This document shows positions 40,718 through 48,999 of a DNA stretch of 51,261 bases, one piece after another. The stretch comes from Candidatus Nitrosopelagicus sp. (GTDB lineage: Archaea; Thermoproteota; Nitrososphaeria; Nitrososphaerales; Nitrosopumilaceae). The notes under the pieces were generated by a model. The model did not search any database. It had not been told where the DNA came from and was given only the letters and a program-made list of their open reading frames with translations. The translations under genes were made by a program, and so were the position numbers. The DNA is taken from NCBI GenBank assembly GCA_028345575.1, contig JAOMDR010000008.1, positions 1-51,261 of the forward strand. The letters run 5' to 3'. Position 1 is the stretch's first letter. Each line of letters begins with the position of its first letter.

Positions 40718-41373
40718 TCCTTATCTTCATCTTCTAGTGTCCAAGGAAGAAAACGTCCAAGTATACGACTCCAATCCATTCTTAACATCAATACAACAAC
40801 AGCAGTCATTGCAGCACCAAAAACGACAATACCAACAATTATCGGAGTAGGATCATCCAAATCTTCAGGTTCTGTAATTCCAAACATTTCAAAAATTGGG
40901 TCAACTACAGGACCACTCAAGTAATGAGCCAGTATAACAATTGCATAACATAAAACAAGTTTCCCTGTTAAGGTTGCAATAAAAAATCTTAATGGGTTGT
41001 ATTTTGCTAATCCTAATGGAACATATATGATGTCATCGGGAATTGGTGTAGCAGCAGCTACAAACGCAGCTGCAGCACCATATTTTTTAACCAATCTTTG
41101 AAATGGCAACATACGTTGTTTTGTTTTTTCAGACATGATTTTTCTTCCACCGTAACTAATTACAAAAATTATTTGTTTTGCAACAGTAGCAGTGACTGCA
41201 GCTATTATTGCAAGGATATGTAGATCAAACTGATCACCAACAGACATGGTTACTAATAGGATAAAAGATGGAATTGGGACAAAAGGAATTAAAGAACCAA
41301 AAAAACTAACTAACGCAAGTCCGAGATATCCAACTTCTGAGGAAAAGAATGGAATAAAGTCCCAAAGATCCAA
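40708..41373 (-). CDS. DedA/VTT-domain membrane protein
   Basis: 221 residues, about five membrane helices. The VTT/SNARE-associated signature appears as a proline-rich re-entrant loop (FFGSLIPFVPIPSFILLVTM) and the second half AAAFVAAATPIPDDIIYVPL. A C-terminal anchor helix (IIVGIVVFGAAMTAVVVLML) ends in a charged tail. The family includes lipid scramblases and flippases; the substrate is unknown. Confidence 0.85.
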   Translation of the reverse strand: MDLWDFIPFFSSEVGYLGLALVSFFGSLIPFVPIPSFILLVTMSVGDQFDLHILAIIAAVTATVAKQIIFVISYGGRKIMSEKTKQRMLPFQRLVKKYGAAAAFVAAATPIPDDIIYVPLGLAKYNPLRFFIATLTGKLVLCYAIVILAHYLSGPVVDPIFEMFGITEPEDLDDPTPIIVGIVVFGAAMTAVVVLMLRMDWSRILGRFLPWTLEDEDKDQK

Positions 41374-41455
41374 TAGATTGTAAAATTTACAACCGTATAT
41401 AAAAAAATGGAATTTAATTAATCATTAAAATATTCGAAAATGGGTAATTAGATGA

Positions 41456-41830
41456 ATGACCGAAAATGAAGACTATGAAATAGCAGATTTAATCTCAAAA
41501 ATCAGCCCATACATCAGATTTATCGGGGTAATTAGTAAAACAGGTGAACTTCTTTCATACTATAGAAGAGAGGATTTAGATCCACTACTAGACCAAAAAA
41601 AGACACAATATCAATTTGCTCAAATTGCAATTAAAACTGAACTAGAAGAACAATTTGACGATCAATTAGGAGATACAGAATTCATCTGGGAAGAAAGAAC
41701 AGAAGTTCAAACAATTGCATTTGCAATTTCTTCAAAAAGAATTTGGATTACAATTGACAAAAAAGTTATCCGCTCAGAAATGCTCAGAATTATAGATTCA
41801 TGTCTTCCGATTGTTAAACGCTATTCGTAA
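41456..41830 (+). CDS. Roadblock-like hypothetical protein
   Basis: 124 residues: ISKISPYIRFIGVISKTGEL, LLSYYRREDLDPL, then VQTIAFAISSKRIWITIDKK and a last helix (SEMLRIIDSCLPIVKRY). The order helix, strands with SKTGEL, then strands, helix resembles the Roadblock/LC7 fold found in small thaumarchaeal families, but I cannot confirm it. Soluble. No partner GTPase adjacent. Confidence 0.7.
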   Translation: MTENEDYEIADLISKISPYIRFIGVISKTGELLSYYRREDLDPLLDQKKTQYQFAQIAIKTELEEQFDDQLGDTEFIWEERTEVQTIAFAISSKRIWITIDKKVIRSEMLRIIDSCLPIVKRYS

Positions 41831-41907
41831 AATTTTATAAAAATAAAAAAAAGATAGTAGTTACTCGATAATAGATTGTTAAGAAAATTAATTTAAAATT
41901 ACTAATC

Positions 41908-42102
41908 TTAGTCTACTTTTTTCACTGATTTTGCGGCTGGGCCTTTTTCCGATTCACCAATTTCAAACTCAACTTTATCGCCATCGTTAATTCGACCTTG
42001 AACTTCTGTCATGTGAACAAACAAGTCCTTGTCTTCATTTTCGCGTTCGATAAAACCGAAGCCTTTTGTTTGGTTAAACCATTTTACGGTTCCTGTTTCC
42101 AT
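41908..42102 (-). CDS. cspA: Cold-shock protein
   Basis: 64 residues, single OB-fold cold-shock domain: [20 protein letters not shown] with RNP1 KGFGFI, then [10 protein letters not shown] with RNP2. It binds single-stranded RNA/DNA and melts secondary structure at low temperature. Cold-shock proteins are uncommon in archaea and often seen as acquired from bacteria. A GATATAG box lies about 28 bases upstream. Confidence 0.97.
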   Translation of the reverse strand: METGTVKWFNQTKGFGFIERENEDKDLFVHMTEVQGRINDGDKVEFEIGESEKGPAAKSVKKVD

Positions 42103-42178
42103 CTTAGTTTTTGTGGTTTTTAACCACTATATCAATTAATGAAACAATCAAATTTAATCAAAAAGAGTCATAATTGTT

Positions 42179-42225
42179 GGCTGTAAGACCATGCATGCCT
42201 AAGCTCATGTATGGCCTGCTGACGG
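42179..42225 (+). ncRNA. Candidate GC-rich hairpin RNA
   Basis: In the gap between cspA and the small zinc gene, 47 bases hold about 55 percent G+C. CCATGCATG and CATGTATGG pair over nine positions (one G-U) around an eight-base loop. TTTAATC, centred near 42155, stands about 25 bases ahead, and an A/T-rich stretch follows. A short reading frame here is unconvincing. It may be a small RNA; no known family recognised. The rest of the gap holds only promoters. Confidence 0.3.
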
Positions 42226-42330
42226 TTTGGTTAAAAATTAGGTTATTTATCCTTGAATCAAGTATTTTATACGTAAAATTAATCATTAGGAATAGATCGG
42301 TTTCTATACTAGTGATAATCAAAAAAAAAT

Positions 42331-42483
42331 ATGGTAAAATACGTATGCAAAAGCTGTAAGACAGAATGTGACGATATTACAGAACACATGTTAAAAGTTC
42401 ATAAATTCTCAAAATGGATTATGGAACTACAACTTAAAACAAATCCAAATACATACAAAAATTGTTTTGAGAAAAAAGCTTAG
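42331..42483 (+). CDS. 50-residue single zinc-finger protein
   Basis: MVKYVCKSCKTECDDITEHM, with CKSC and H-x4-H (EHMLKVH) giving one C2H2 finger. A basic, amphipathic tail (FSKWIMELQLKTNPNTYKNC) ends FEKKA. Short but with a clear finger. Independent of its neighbours. Confidence 0.7.
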   Translation: MVKYVCKSCKTECDDITEHMLKVHKFSKWIMELQLKTNPNTYKNCFEKKA

Positions 42484-42580
42484 AATTATAATATAAAATT
42501 TTGTAACTTAATTCTTTCATTTTATTCTTACATCTAATTATTTGTGTTAGATTTTAATTCATTTAAAATGAGTTGTAAAC

Positions 42581-43327
42581 ATGGATAAAGAAATTTGGGA
42601 CGATATGGCCATCGATTATGATAAGAGTGTAGAAGATAATCAAGATCCAATAATTTTCAACTATCTTAAAAAAGAAATTGAAATTCTCACAACTTTATGT
42701 AACCGAATTTATGATTCAAACAAAAATTGTTCAATCATAGATATGGGTGCAGGAACCGGACGAGTGATATTTGCACTAGATGAAAAATTACATGGAAATG
42801 CAATCAAATTCTATGGAATAGAAGTATCAGAACCAATGCTAAATCATGCAAATCAAAAAAAACAAAATTGCAAAGATGTTTCAAAGATTGAATTTTTAAA
42901 ATTTGATCTAACAGATGAGAATTTATCTGAATATTTTCAATCCGATGAGACAAATATTGTAATGTGCTTATACAATACACTAGGTGTCATTCCTTCAGAT
43001 AAACGACAAAAATTCATCAACAATATGAAAAACATTGCAGGAGAAAATGGATTGACGATACTAACTGCATTTAACGGAGATAATTTTGATTTTGTAGCAC
43101 CAAAATTATACAATCCCATGATACCCATGATTAAACAAATAGATCAAAACTCTTTTGATGAAACAAATAGAGTTTTTCAAAATGGTCTTGGTTTTAGAAG
43201 TCAATGGTTTACAAAAAATGAATTAAAATTAATGTTAGATACTAATGTAGAACCAATCCCAATTAATGTGACAATTAATGACACATCATACATACTTGGA
43301 AATGTGTTTATAGATAGAAATATTTGA
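42581..43327 (+). CDS. Class I SAM-dependent methyltransferase
   Basis: 248 residues. IIDMGAGTGRVIFALDEKL is the SAM-binding motif I, GIEVSEPMLNHANQ is the acidic second strand, and NIVMCLYNTLGVIPSD is motif IV. The N-terminal MDKEIWDDMAIDYDKSVEDN is common to small-molecule methyltransferases. Substrate unknown. ATTTTAATTC stands about 26 bases upstream of the ATG. Confidence 0.88.
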   Translation: MDKEIWDDMAIDYDKSVEDNQDPIIFNYLKKEIEILTTLCNRIYDSNKNCSIIDMGAGTGRVIFALDEKLHGNAIKFYGIEVSEPMLNHANQKKQNCKDVSKIEFLKFDLTDENLSEYFQSDETNIVMCLYNTLGVIPSDKRQKFINNMKNIAGENGLTILTAFNGDNFDFVAPKLYNPMIPMIKQIDQNSFDETNRVFQNGLGFRSQWFTKNELKLMLDTNVEPIPINVTINDTSYILGNVFIDRNI

Positions 43328-43336
43328 GAATTATTA

Positions 43337-43420
43337 TTAAAGATGTGTTGGAGGTTCGTGACTTCCACATGGATGAATATTTTCACATTCATCTTCACAT
43401 GTTTCAATATGACACTTCAT
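43337..43420 (-). CDS. 27-residue Cys/His peptide
   Basis: The minus strand from ATG 43420 reads MKCHIETCEDECENIHPCGS and HEPPTHL. Four cysteines and four histidines in 27 residues (C3, H4, C8, C12, H16, C18, H21, H26) could hold zinc or another metal. It has no recognised family and no clear promoter. The composition is unlike random A/T-rich DNA, which gives it moderate support. Confidence 0.4.
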   Translation of the reverse strand: MKCHIETCEDECENIHPCGSHEPPTHL

Positions 43421-43465
43421 AATGTTTAATTTTTTTACTAATAAAAAAAGAATTAGTTTTGTGTT

Positions 43466-44401
43466 TTATTCATAAAGCCAACATGAAACATAACCAGTTT
43501 CAGTTTTAATTTTTGGAGGATTTTTTTTACATTTTTCCATCGCTTCGGGACATCTATCATAAAACTTACAACCATCAGAAGGATTTACCAAATTTGGAGG
43601 AATTCCTGGAATGAATTTTGGTTTTGTGTTTTTTGATAAAACAGGAATTGATTCTAGCAGTCCTTTTGTATAGGGATGCTTTGGTTCAAGAAAAATTTCT
43701 TCAGAAGTTCCAAATTCAATCATTTGTCCCCCATACATAATTCCAATTTTTTCAGCAACCTCTGATAAAACTGCCAAATCATGAGATATTATCATAAATG
43801 ATTGACCGTCTTTTTTCAATTTTTTAAAAAGATTAACAATTTGAGCTTGTATTAGAACATCCAGTGCAGTAGTAGGTTCATCTGCAATTACAAACTTTGG
43901 TTTCAAAATTAATGCCATAGCAATAACAACTCTTTGTTTCATACCTCCGCTTAATTCATGAGGGAATTTCTTCAATACAGATTCGTCCAAATTAACAGAG
44001 TTCAAAGATTGAAGTATAGATTGTTTTGAATCACCTTCAAAATTGTGTTGTTTTAGAACTTCTTCAAATTGTTGTTGTATTGAAAAAACAGGATCAAGTG
44101 AGTTCATTGCACCTTGAAAAACCATGGAAATTTCTTTCCAGCGTATAGTCTTGTTAAATTCATCGTCCGGTACATCAAGTAATGATTTTCCATCAAATTG
44201 TATTTTTCCAGAATAAATTTTTCCATTTGAAATCATTTGAATTATAGATAAGCCTAGTGTACTTTTTCCACATGCACTTTCCCCTGCAATTCCAATTGAT
44301 TCTCCCTTATCAATTGCAAATGTGACATCCTCTAATGCATGAACTAAACCTTTTGAGGTATTATATCGAGTAGTCAAATTTTCAATTGAAATAAAAGTCA
44401 T
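43466..44401 (-). CDS. Oligopeptide/dipeptide-type ABC transporter ATPase
   Basis: 311 residues, OppD/DppD type. Walker A GESACGKST (unusual Ala-Cys in place of Gly-Ser), Q-loop MVFQGAMNSLDP, signature LSGGMKQR, Walker B FVIADEPTTALD, H-loop IISHDLAV. The C-terminal extension has the CKFYDRCPEAMEKC cysteine motif, which in some OppD proteins binds an iron-sulfur cluster. The permeases and the binding protein of this importer are not in the window, so it is either a solitary subunit or part of a set elsewhere. It shares a 57-base gap with divergent aspS. Confidence 0.88.
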   Translation of the reverse strand: MTFISIENLTTRYNTSKGLVHALEDVTFAIDKGESIGIAGESACGKSTLGLSIIQMISNGKIYSGKIQFDGKSLLDVPDDEFNKTIRWKEISMVFQGAMNSLDPVFSIQQQFEEVLKQHNFEGDSKQSILQSLNSVNLDESVLKKFPHELSGGMKQRVVIAMALILKPKFVIADEPTTALDVLIQAQIVNLFKKLKKDGQSFMIISHDLAVLSEVAEKIGIMYGGQMIEFGTSEEIFLEPKHPYTKGLLESIPVLSKNTKPKFIPGIPPNLVNPSDGCKFYDRCPEAMEKCKKNPPKIKTETGYVSCWLYE

Positions 44402-44458
44402 ATTTTTAGTTAGGAGAGGTTAGATTAAGTTTTTACTTGTGTATATTTTCAACATTAC
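44402..44458. promoter_or_regulatory. Divergent promoter region OppD-like / aspS
   Basis: The 57-base gap holds ATTAAGTTTTTAC (44425-44437), A/T-rich in both directions, about 25-30 bases from both start codons. The boxes for the two genes overlap. Confidence 0.35.
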
Positions 44459-45745
44459 ATGGATATTTCAAGAACACATCTTATTGAAGAGCTAAATTCA
44501 TCTATGGAAGGAAAAGATGTTATTTTTGGAGGTTGGGTAGTAGATCTACGAAAGCTCGGAAAAATGGCATTTTTGACAGTTAGAGATGTTACAGGAATGT
44601 GTCAGGTCATAGTTAAAGGAGATTCAATGAGTTTGCTAGAAGGGTTAAACAGACAAAGCGTTGTAAGAATTTTAGGAAAGATACAAGCTAGTAAAGCAAA
44701 AGATTTTGATTTTGAAGTTTCTGCAACAGAGATACAAGTTCTTGCAAAAGCAGAATATCCACTTCCGATAGATCCAATTGGACGATTAGAAAGTGATATC
44801 GATAACAGATTGAATTCAAGAGCTCTGGATATGAGAAATCAGAAAACAGCGTCAATCTTTAAACTTAGAAGTAAAGTTTTAGCATCAATTAGAGAGACTC
44901 TCATTAAAAGAAAATTCATTGAAATTAACACACCAAAGATTATAGGTAGTGCAAGTGAAGGAGGAGCCGACTTATTTGGTCTTGACTACTTTGGACAAAA
45001 AGCATACTTGGCTCAGAGTCCACAATTATACAAAGAACAAATGACAATTGGATTAGAAAGAGTATTTGAAATTTCATCGTTTTATAGAGCAGAAAAATCA
45101 CACACAGGAAGACACCTGAGTGAATTTACTAGCGTCGATATTGAGGCTGCAATGATGGATTATACTGACGTGATGGATGTTCTGGAATCAATTGTAGTAG
45201 ATGTTTTCAAAAATACATCTGAAAATTGTAAAACAGAACAGCAGGAAATTGGATATGAGATTAAAGTTCCAAGTTCACCATTTGAACGAGTAACATACAC
45301 ACAAGCATTAGAAGAATTGAGTAGTATGGATATCAAGATAGAATTTGGAGAAGATTTACAGGATTCACATCTTCGTAGTTTAGGAGAAAAACATCCAGGA
45401 TTTTTCTTTTTGACTGACTGGCCTATGAAACTAAAACCATTTTACATTCATGAAAAAGATGATGATCCTAAACTTTCACGTTCATTTGACTTACAATATG
45501 GATATCTTGAATTATCATCAGGAGGACGGAGATTACATGACCCAGAACAGCTAAGATCTAGATTGAAAGAACAAGATTTAGATCCTACAAGTTTTGAAGA
45601 ACATTTGAAAACATTTGGATGGGGAATGCCTCCACATTCAGGTTGGGGAATGGGATTAGATAGATTAATGACAGTTTTGATTGGAATTGACAATGTTAGA
45701 GAGGTAGTTTTGTATCCAAGAGATCCAGATAGGCTCAAACCATAA
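44459..45745 (+). CDS. aspS: Aspartyl-tRNA synthetase
   Basis: 428 residues, class IIb synthetase of archaeal type. The N-terminal OB-fold anticodon-binding domain (DVIFGGWVVDLRKLGKMAFL) comes first. The core has motif 1 (FIEINTPKIIGSASEGGADL), motif 2 (FEISSFYRAEKSHTGRHLSE) and motif 3 (GWGMGLDRLMTVLIGIDNVR, ending YPRDPDRLKP). It may also charge tRNA-Asn (non-discriminating); the deciding residues were not analysed and no asnS or gatCAB is in the window. Confidence 0.95.
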   Translation: MDISRTHLIEELNSSMEGKDVIFGGWVVDLRKLGKMAFLTVRDVTGMCQVIVKGDSMSLLEGLNRQSVVRILGKIQASKAKDFDFEVSATEIQVLAKAEYPLPIDPIGRLESDIDNRLNSRALDMRNQKTASIFKLRSKVLASIRETLIKRKFIEINTPKIIGSASEGGADLFGLDYFGQKAYLAQSPQLYKEQMTIGLERVFEISSFYRAEKSHTGRHLSEFTSVDIEAAMMDYTDVMDVLESIVVDVFKNTSENCKTEQQEIGYEIKVPSSPFERVTYTQALEELSSMDIKIEFGEDLQDSHLRSLGEKHPGFFFLTDWPMKLKPFYIHEKDDDPKLSRSFDLQYGYLELSSGGRRLHDPEQLRSRLKEQDLDPTSFEEHLKTFGWGMPPHSGWGMGLDRLMTVLIGIDNVREVVLYPRDPDRLKP

Positions 45746-45830
45746 ATTTTATTGAAAAAAATTAGATAAAAAAAACAAACATTGGTGACAGTGTTAGATA
45801 TCAAATTAAATTGTATTTTGAACAATTAGA

Positions 45831-45947
45831 ATGACAACTGAAGAACGTAGTAGAGCCGCAATATTGGGATGGATAGGTCACGATCTTGCAGCACTAAAAC
45901 GAAGCTATGCATCTGTAAAAGGCTGGGAAACTAGAAGAAAAAATTAA
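45831..45947 (+). CDS. 38-residue basic peptide
   Basis: ATG 45831: MTTEERSRAAILGWIGHDLA and ALKRSYASVKGWETRRKN. A helix with two tryptophans and many basic residues, possibly a ribosome or nucleic-acid binder. No family recognised. It ends six bases before the convergent leuB stop. Composition supports a real small gene, but no independent evidence. Confidence 0.4.
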   Translation: MTTEERSRAAILGWIGHDLAALKRSYASVKGWETRRKN

Positions 45948-45952
45948 CAGCA

Positions 45953-46966
45953 CTATAGTCTGCTGGTAATTTCACTAGTGAATTCCTGTGTGGATTTTTC
46001 TCCACCAATATCTTTAGTGGTAATTCCAGATTTTATCAAATCTAATACTACCTCTTCAAGTTTTTTACCTGCAGAAATGCAATCAGAATCATTGTTTTTC
46101 GAGCCCAACCAATCCAACATCATTTTTGTAGAAAGTATGAATGAAGAAGGATTTGCAATTTGTTTTCCAGCGATATCAAAAGCAGCCCCATGAACCGGCT
46201 CGAATAAACCAAAATTATCACCTAAATTTGCAGCAGGTGCCATACCTAATCCACCTACAACTTGAGAGGATTCATCAGATAAAATATCACCAAACAAGTT
46301 TGTAGTCACAATTACATCAAATTCATGAGGAGCACGAATCAAGTTCATAGCACATGCATCTACATACATTTCATCAAAACTAACATCAGGGTAATCTTTG
46401 GATACTTCTTCACAACTTTTGGCAAAAAGACCATCAGTCAATTTCATTACATTTGATTTATGAACACATGTTACACGTTTTTGTTGATTTCTATCCATTG
46501 CAGTCTCAAATGCATGTTTTGCAATTCTTTTTGATGCTTTTTCACTAATTATTCGTAATGCAACCGCAGTATCATCTACCTGAAATTCTTCACCGGTATA
46601 AAGATCTTCAGTGTTTTCACGTACAATTACAAGATCAATATCGTTTCGTAACGCAGGAGTATTTGGATATGATTTTGCAGGACGAATATTTGCATACAAA
46701 TCTAACTTTTGTCTTAATGCAACAATTACATCTTTAGCACTTTCTCCAACAGGAGCTTTCAAGCATGCATCAGAAGATTTGATTGATTCAAAAACATCAT
46801 CAGGTAATGCATTACCTGTTTTTTCAAGTGCAGTATCACCAGCTACAAGAGAGTTAACATCAAATTTTACATTTAGTTTGTCATGAATTGTATCTAAAAT
46901 TGTTTTTACAGATTCAGATAATTCAGGACCAATTCCATCACCGGTTATTAAAGAAATTTTATACAT
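45953..46966 (-). CDS. leuB: Isopropylmalate/isocitrate dehydrogenase family protein
   Basis: 337 residues. MYKISLITGDGIGPELSESV is the family start; VIVRENTEDLYTGEEFQ, then the NAD-binding GLFEPVHGAAFDIAGK, are the cofactor and substrate motifs. Its place behind leuA suggests 3-isopropylmalate dehydrogenase (leucine); homoisocitrate or isocitrate dehydrogenase are alternatives because the family overlaps. I chose the ATG at 46966 over a TTG two codons upstream because a GGTGA Shine-Dalgarno-like element sits seven bases ahead of it. leuC and leuD are not in the window. Confidence 0.82.
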   Translation of the reverse strand: MYKISLITGDGIGPELSESVKTILDTIHDKLNVKFDVNSLVAGDTALEKTGNALPDDVFESIKSSDACLKAPVGESAKDVIVALRQKLDLYANIRPAKSYPNTPALRNDIDLVIVRENTEDLYTGEEFQVDDTAVALRIISEKASKRIAKHAFETAMDRNQQKRVTCVHKSNVMKLTDGLFAKSCEEVSKDYPDVSFDEMYVDACAMNLIRAPHEFDVIVTTNLFGDILSDESSQVVGGLGMAPAANLGDNFGLFEPVHGAAFDIAGKQIANPSSFILSTKMMLDWLGSKNNDSDCISAGKKLEEVVLDLIKSGITTKDIGGEKSTQEFTSEITSRL

Positions 46967-46993
46967 ACACAATCACCTAAAATATTATAATGA

Positions 46994-48508
46994 TTAAATC
47001 TTCTTTTCCTTTAGAACATTTTTTAACATTATACGATTAATTCCATCAACCATAGCTTGTACACTTGTTGTGACAATGTCTTCACCAACAGATTTTGATG
47101 AAATTATACTACCACGTGCATCTTCAACTTTTACTGTCACTTCACATAACGCATTAGCGCCACCAGAAATAGAATCTAATTTGTACTCTTTTAATCGTAC
47201 TTCATCAGTTATCTGACTTGTGATTTTCTGTATTGCGTTTAATGCTGCATCAACAGGACCAACGCCAAAGTCAGTTGCAGAAAATTCTTGTCCATCAACA
47301 TTTAATTTTATAAATGCATAAGGCATTGTTCCAACGCCAGTGGATACAGAAAATCCAGTCAATTGAACAATTCGTTTTAATTTATTTTCACCAATTACTT
47401 CATTTGCCATAGATAACAATTCAACTTCAGTTACTTGTTTTCCCTGGTCACCTAACGCCTTTACTTTTTCTAAGATTTGCTTTGTTTGGTCTTCGTTTGG
47501 TTCAATGCCATACTCTTTGAGCATTGCATTCATGCCGTGAATTCCAGCATGTTTTCCTACCTGTAACCAACGTGTTCTTCCTACAATTTCAGGACTAATT
47601 GGCTCGTAAGTCAAAGGATTATTCAATACACCATGAGTATGAATTCCAGATTCATGACCAAATGCATTTTCACCAACTATCGCTTTGTTTGGTTGTACTG
47701 ACATTCCTGCTAATTTTGAAATGTATCTAGAAGTTTCATAGATTAATTTTGTATTGATATTTGTATCCCATTTTTTCTCAAATTGTAAACTGGTTAATGC
47801 CATAACGAATTCCTCTAAAGAAGCATTTCCTGCACGTTCGCCAATTCCATTAATCGTAACATGAGCACATGATGCACCAGATTGTACACCAGAAATTGCA
47901 TTTGCGACAGCTAACCCAAAGTCATTGTGACAATGGACACTAATTGGTAATTTTGATACTTCAATTGCATCCTTTGTAATTTCGCCTATGTATTGCGGAG
48001 TAGAATAGCCCACAGTATCTGGAATATCAATTCTGTCAGCACCAGCACTAGCAACAGATCCAAAAACTTTTTTCAAAAATTCCCTATCAGTTCTAGTTGC
48101 ATCTTCTGCAGAAAATTCTACTTGTAAACCTCTAGATTTTCCATACTCTACAGCCTCAATGGCTTTTTCCAAAGCTTCATCACGAGTCATTTTTAATTTA
48201 TACTCTAAGTGAATGTCGGAAGTTGCAATGAATGTGTGTATGTAATTTAATCCACAGTCTACAGCAGCATCAATATCTTTTTTGTTTGTTCTTGCTAATC
48301 CACATAATTCTGCATTTAGTCCTTCCGCGACAATTAATTTTACACCTTCTTTTTCTCCTTCAGAGATAACAGGAAAACCAGTTTCAATTGCATCGACACC
48401 CAATTCATCAAGTTTTTTTGCAATGTTTAATTTTTTTTCTGGAGATAATGAAACACCAGGTGATTGTTCTCCATCACGTAAAGTTGTATCAAAAATTCTA
48501 ATGTTCAT
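46994..48508 (-). CDS. leuA: 2-isopropylmalate synthase
   Basis: Condenses acetyl-CoA with 2-oxoisovalerate, first step of leucine synthesis. The DRE-TIM barrel has DTTLRDGEQSPGVSLSPEKK, the metal/substrate motif HCHNDFGLAVANAISGVQSG and GIGERAGNASLEEF. The C-terminal LeuA regulatory domain (about residues 370-500) is present, so leucine feedback control is likely. From ATG 48508 the protein has 504 residues; a GTG at 48517 would deepen the overlap with ilvN. Citramalate synthase is an alternative reading of the family. Confidence 0.9.
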   Translation of the reverse strand: MNIRIFDTTLRDGEQSPGVSLSPEKKLNIAKKLDELGVDAIETGFPVISEGEKEGVKLIVAEGLNAELCGLARTNKKDIDAAVDCGLNYIHTFIATSDIHLEYKLKMTRDEALEKAIEAVEYGKSRGLQVEFSAEDATRTDREFLKKVFGSVASAGADRIDIPDTVGYSTPQYIGEITKDAIEVSKLPISVHCHNDFGLAVANAISGVQSGASCAHVTINGIGERAGNASLEEFVMALTSLQFEKKWDTNINTKLIYETSRYISKLAGMSVQPNKAIVGENAFGHESGIHTHGVLNNPLTYEPISPEIVGRTRWLQVGKHAGIHGMNAMLKEYGIEPNEDQTKQILEKVKALGDQGKQVTEVELLSMANEVIGENKLKRIVQLTGFSVSTGVGTMPYAFIKLNVDGQEFSATDFGVGPVDAALNAIQKITSQITDEVRLKEYKLDSISGGANALCEVTVKVEDARGSIISSKSVGEDIVTTSVQAMVDGINRIMLKNVLKEKKI

Positions 48509-48998
48509 GCTCTTCACGCTCTAATGCAGTTATACCAGTTCGTGCCATTTCTTTTAATCCAAATTTCTTTGCCAATTCTTCAAAGGCACTAATTTGATGA
48601 GGAGTTGCAGTCATTTCTACAATAATTGACTCTTTTTTGGCATCATGTATTTTTGCAGAGTATGCACTGGCTAATTTGTTAATTTCCATACTATCTTCTG
48701 GTTTGTTTACTTTAATCTTAAACATTACCAACTCTCTATACACAGAGTTATTCACATCTAACCTACGAACCTCAATTGTGTCAATCATTTTGTCAAGTTG
48801 TTTGACAATCTGTGTAATTTGCTTCTCATCACCTATAGTGGTGATAGTCATTCGTGAATATTTTTTATCTTCAGTGACACCTACAGAAATACTATCGATG
48901 TTAAAGTTACGTGATCTAAAAAGATGTGTAACCTTAAACAAGATTCCAGGTTTATTTTCCACTTTGATTGATAAAATTGCCCAAACCATTTCTATCAC
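48498..48998 (-). CDS. ilvN: Acetolactate synthase small (regulatory) subunit
   Basis: Regulates the large subunit and binds valine. From GTG 48998 or ATG 48989 (MVWAILSIKVENKPGILFKV) the first ACT domain is visible, ending in SRMTITTIGDEKQITQIVKQ, followed by VRRLDVNN and the C-terminal domain. 166 residues is the normal length. One base separates it from the ilvB stop; its 3' end overlaps leuA by eleven bases. Confidence 0.93.
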   Translation of the reverse strand: MIEMVWAILSIKVENKPGILFKVTHLFRSRNFNIDSISVGVTEDKKYSRMTITTIGDEKQITQIVKQLDKMIDTIEVRRLDVNNSVYRELVMFKIKVNKPEDSMEINKLASAYSAKIHDAKKESIIVEMTATPHQISAFEELAKKFGLKEMARTGITALEREEHEH

Positions 48999-48999
48999 A

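Noticed and set aside
42174-42359. 61-residue plus-strand frame starting MLAVRPCMPKLM
   Set aside because: It runs through the hairpin island and overlaps the small zinc gene in another frame; composition is not protein-like and no promoter fits.
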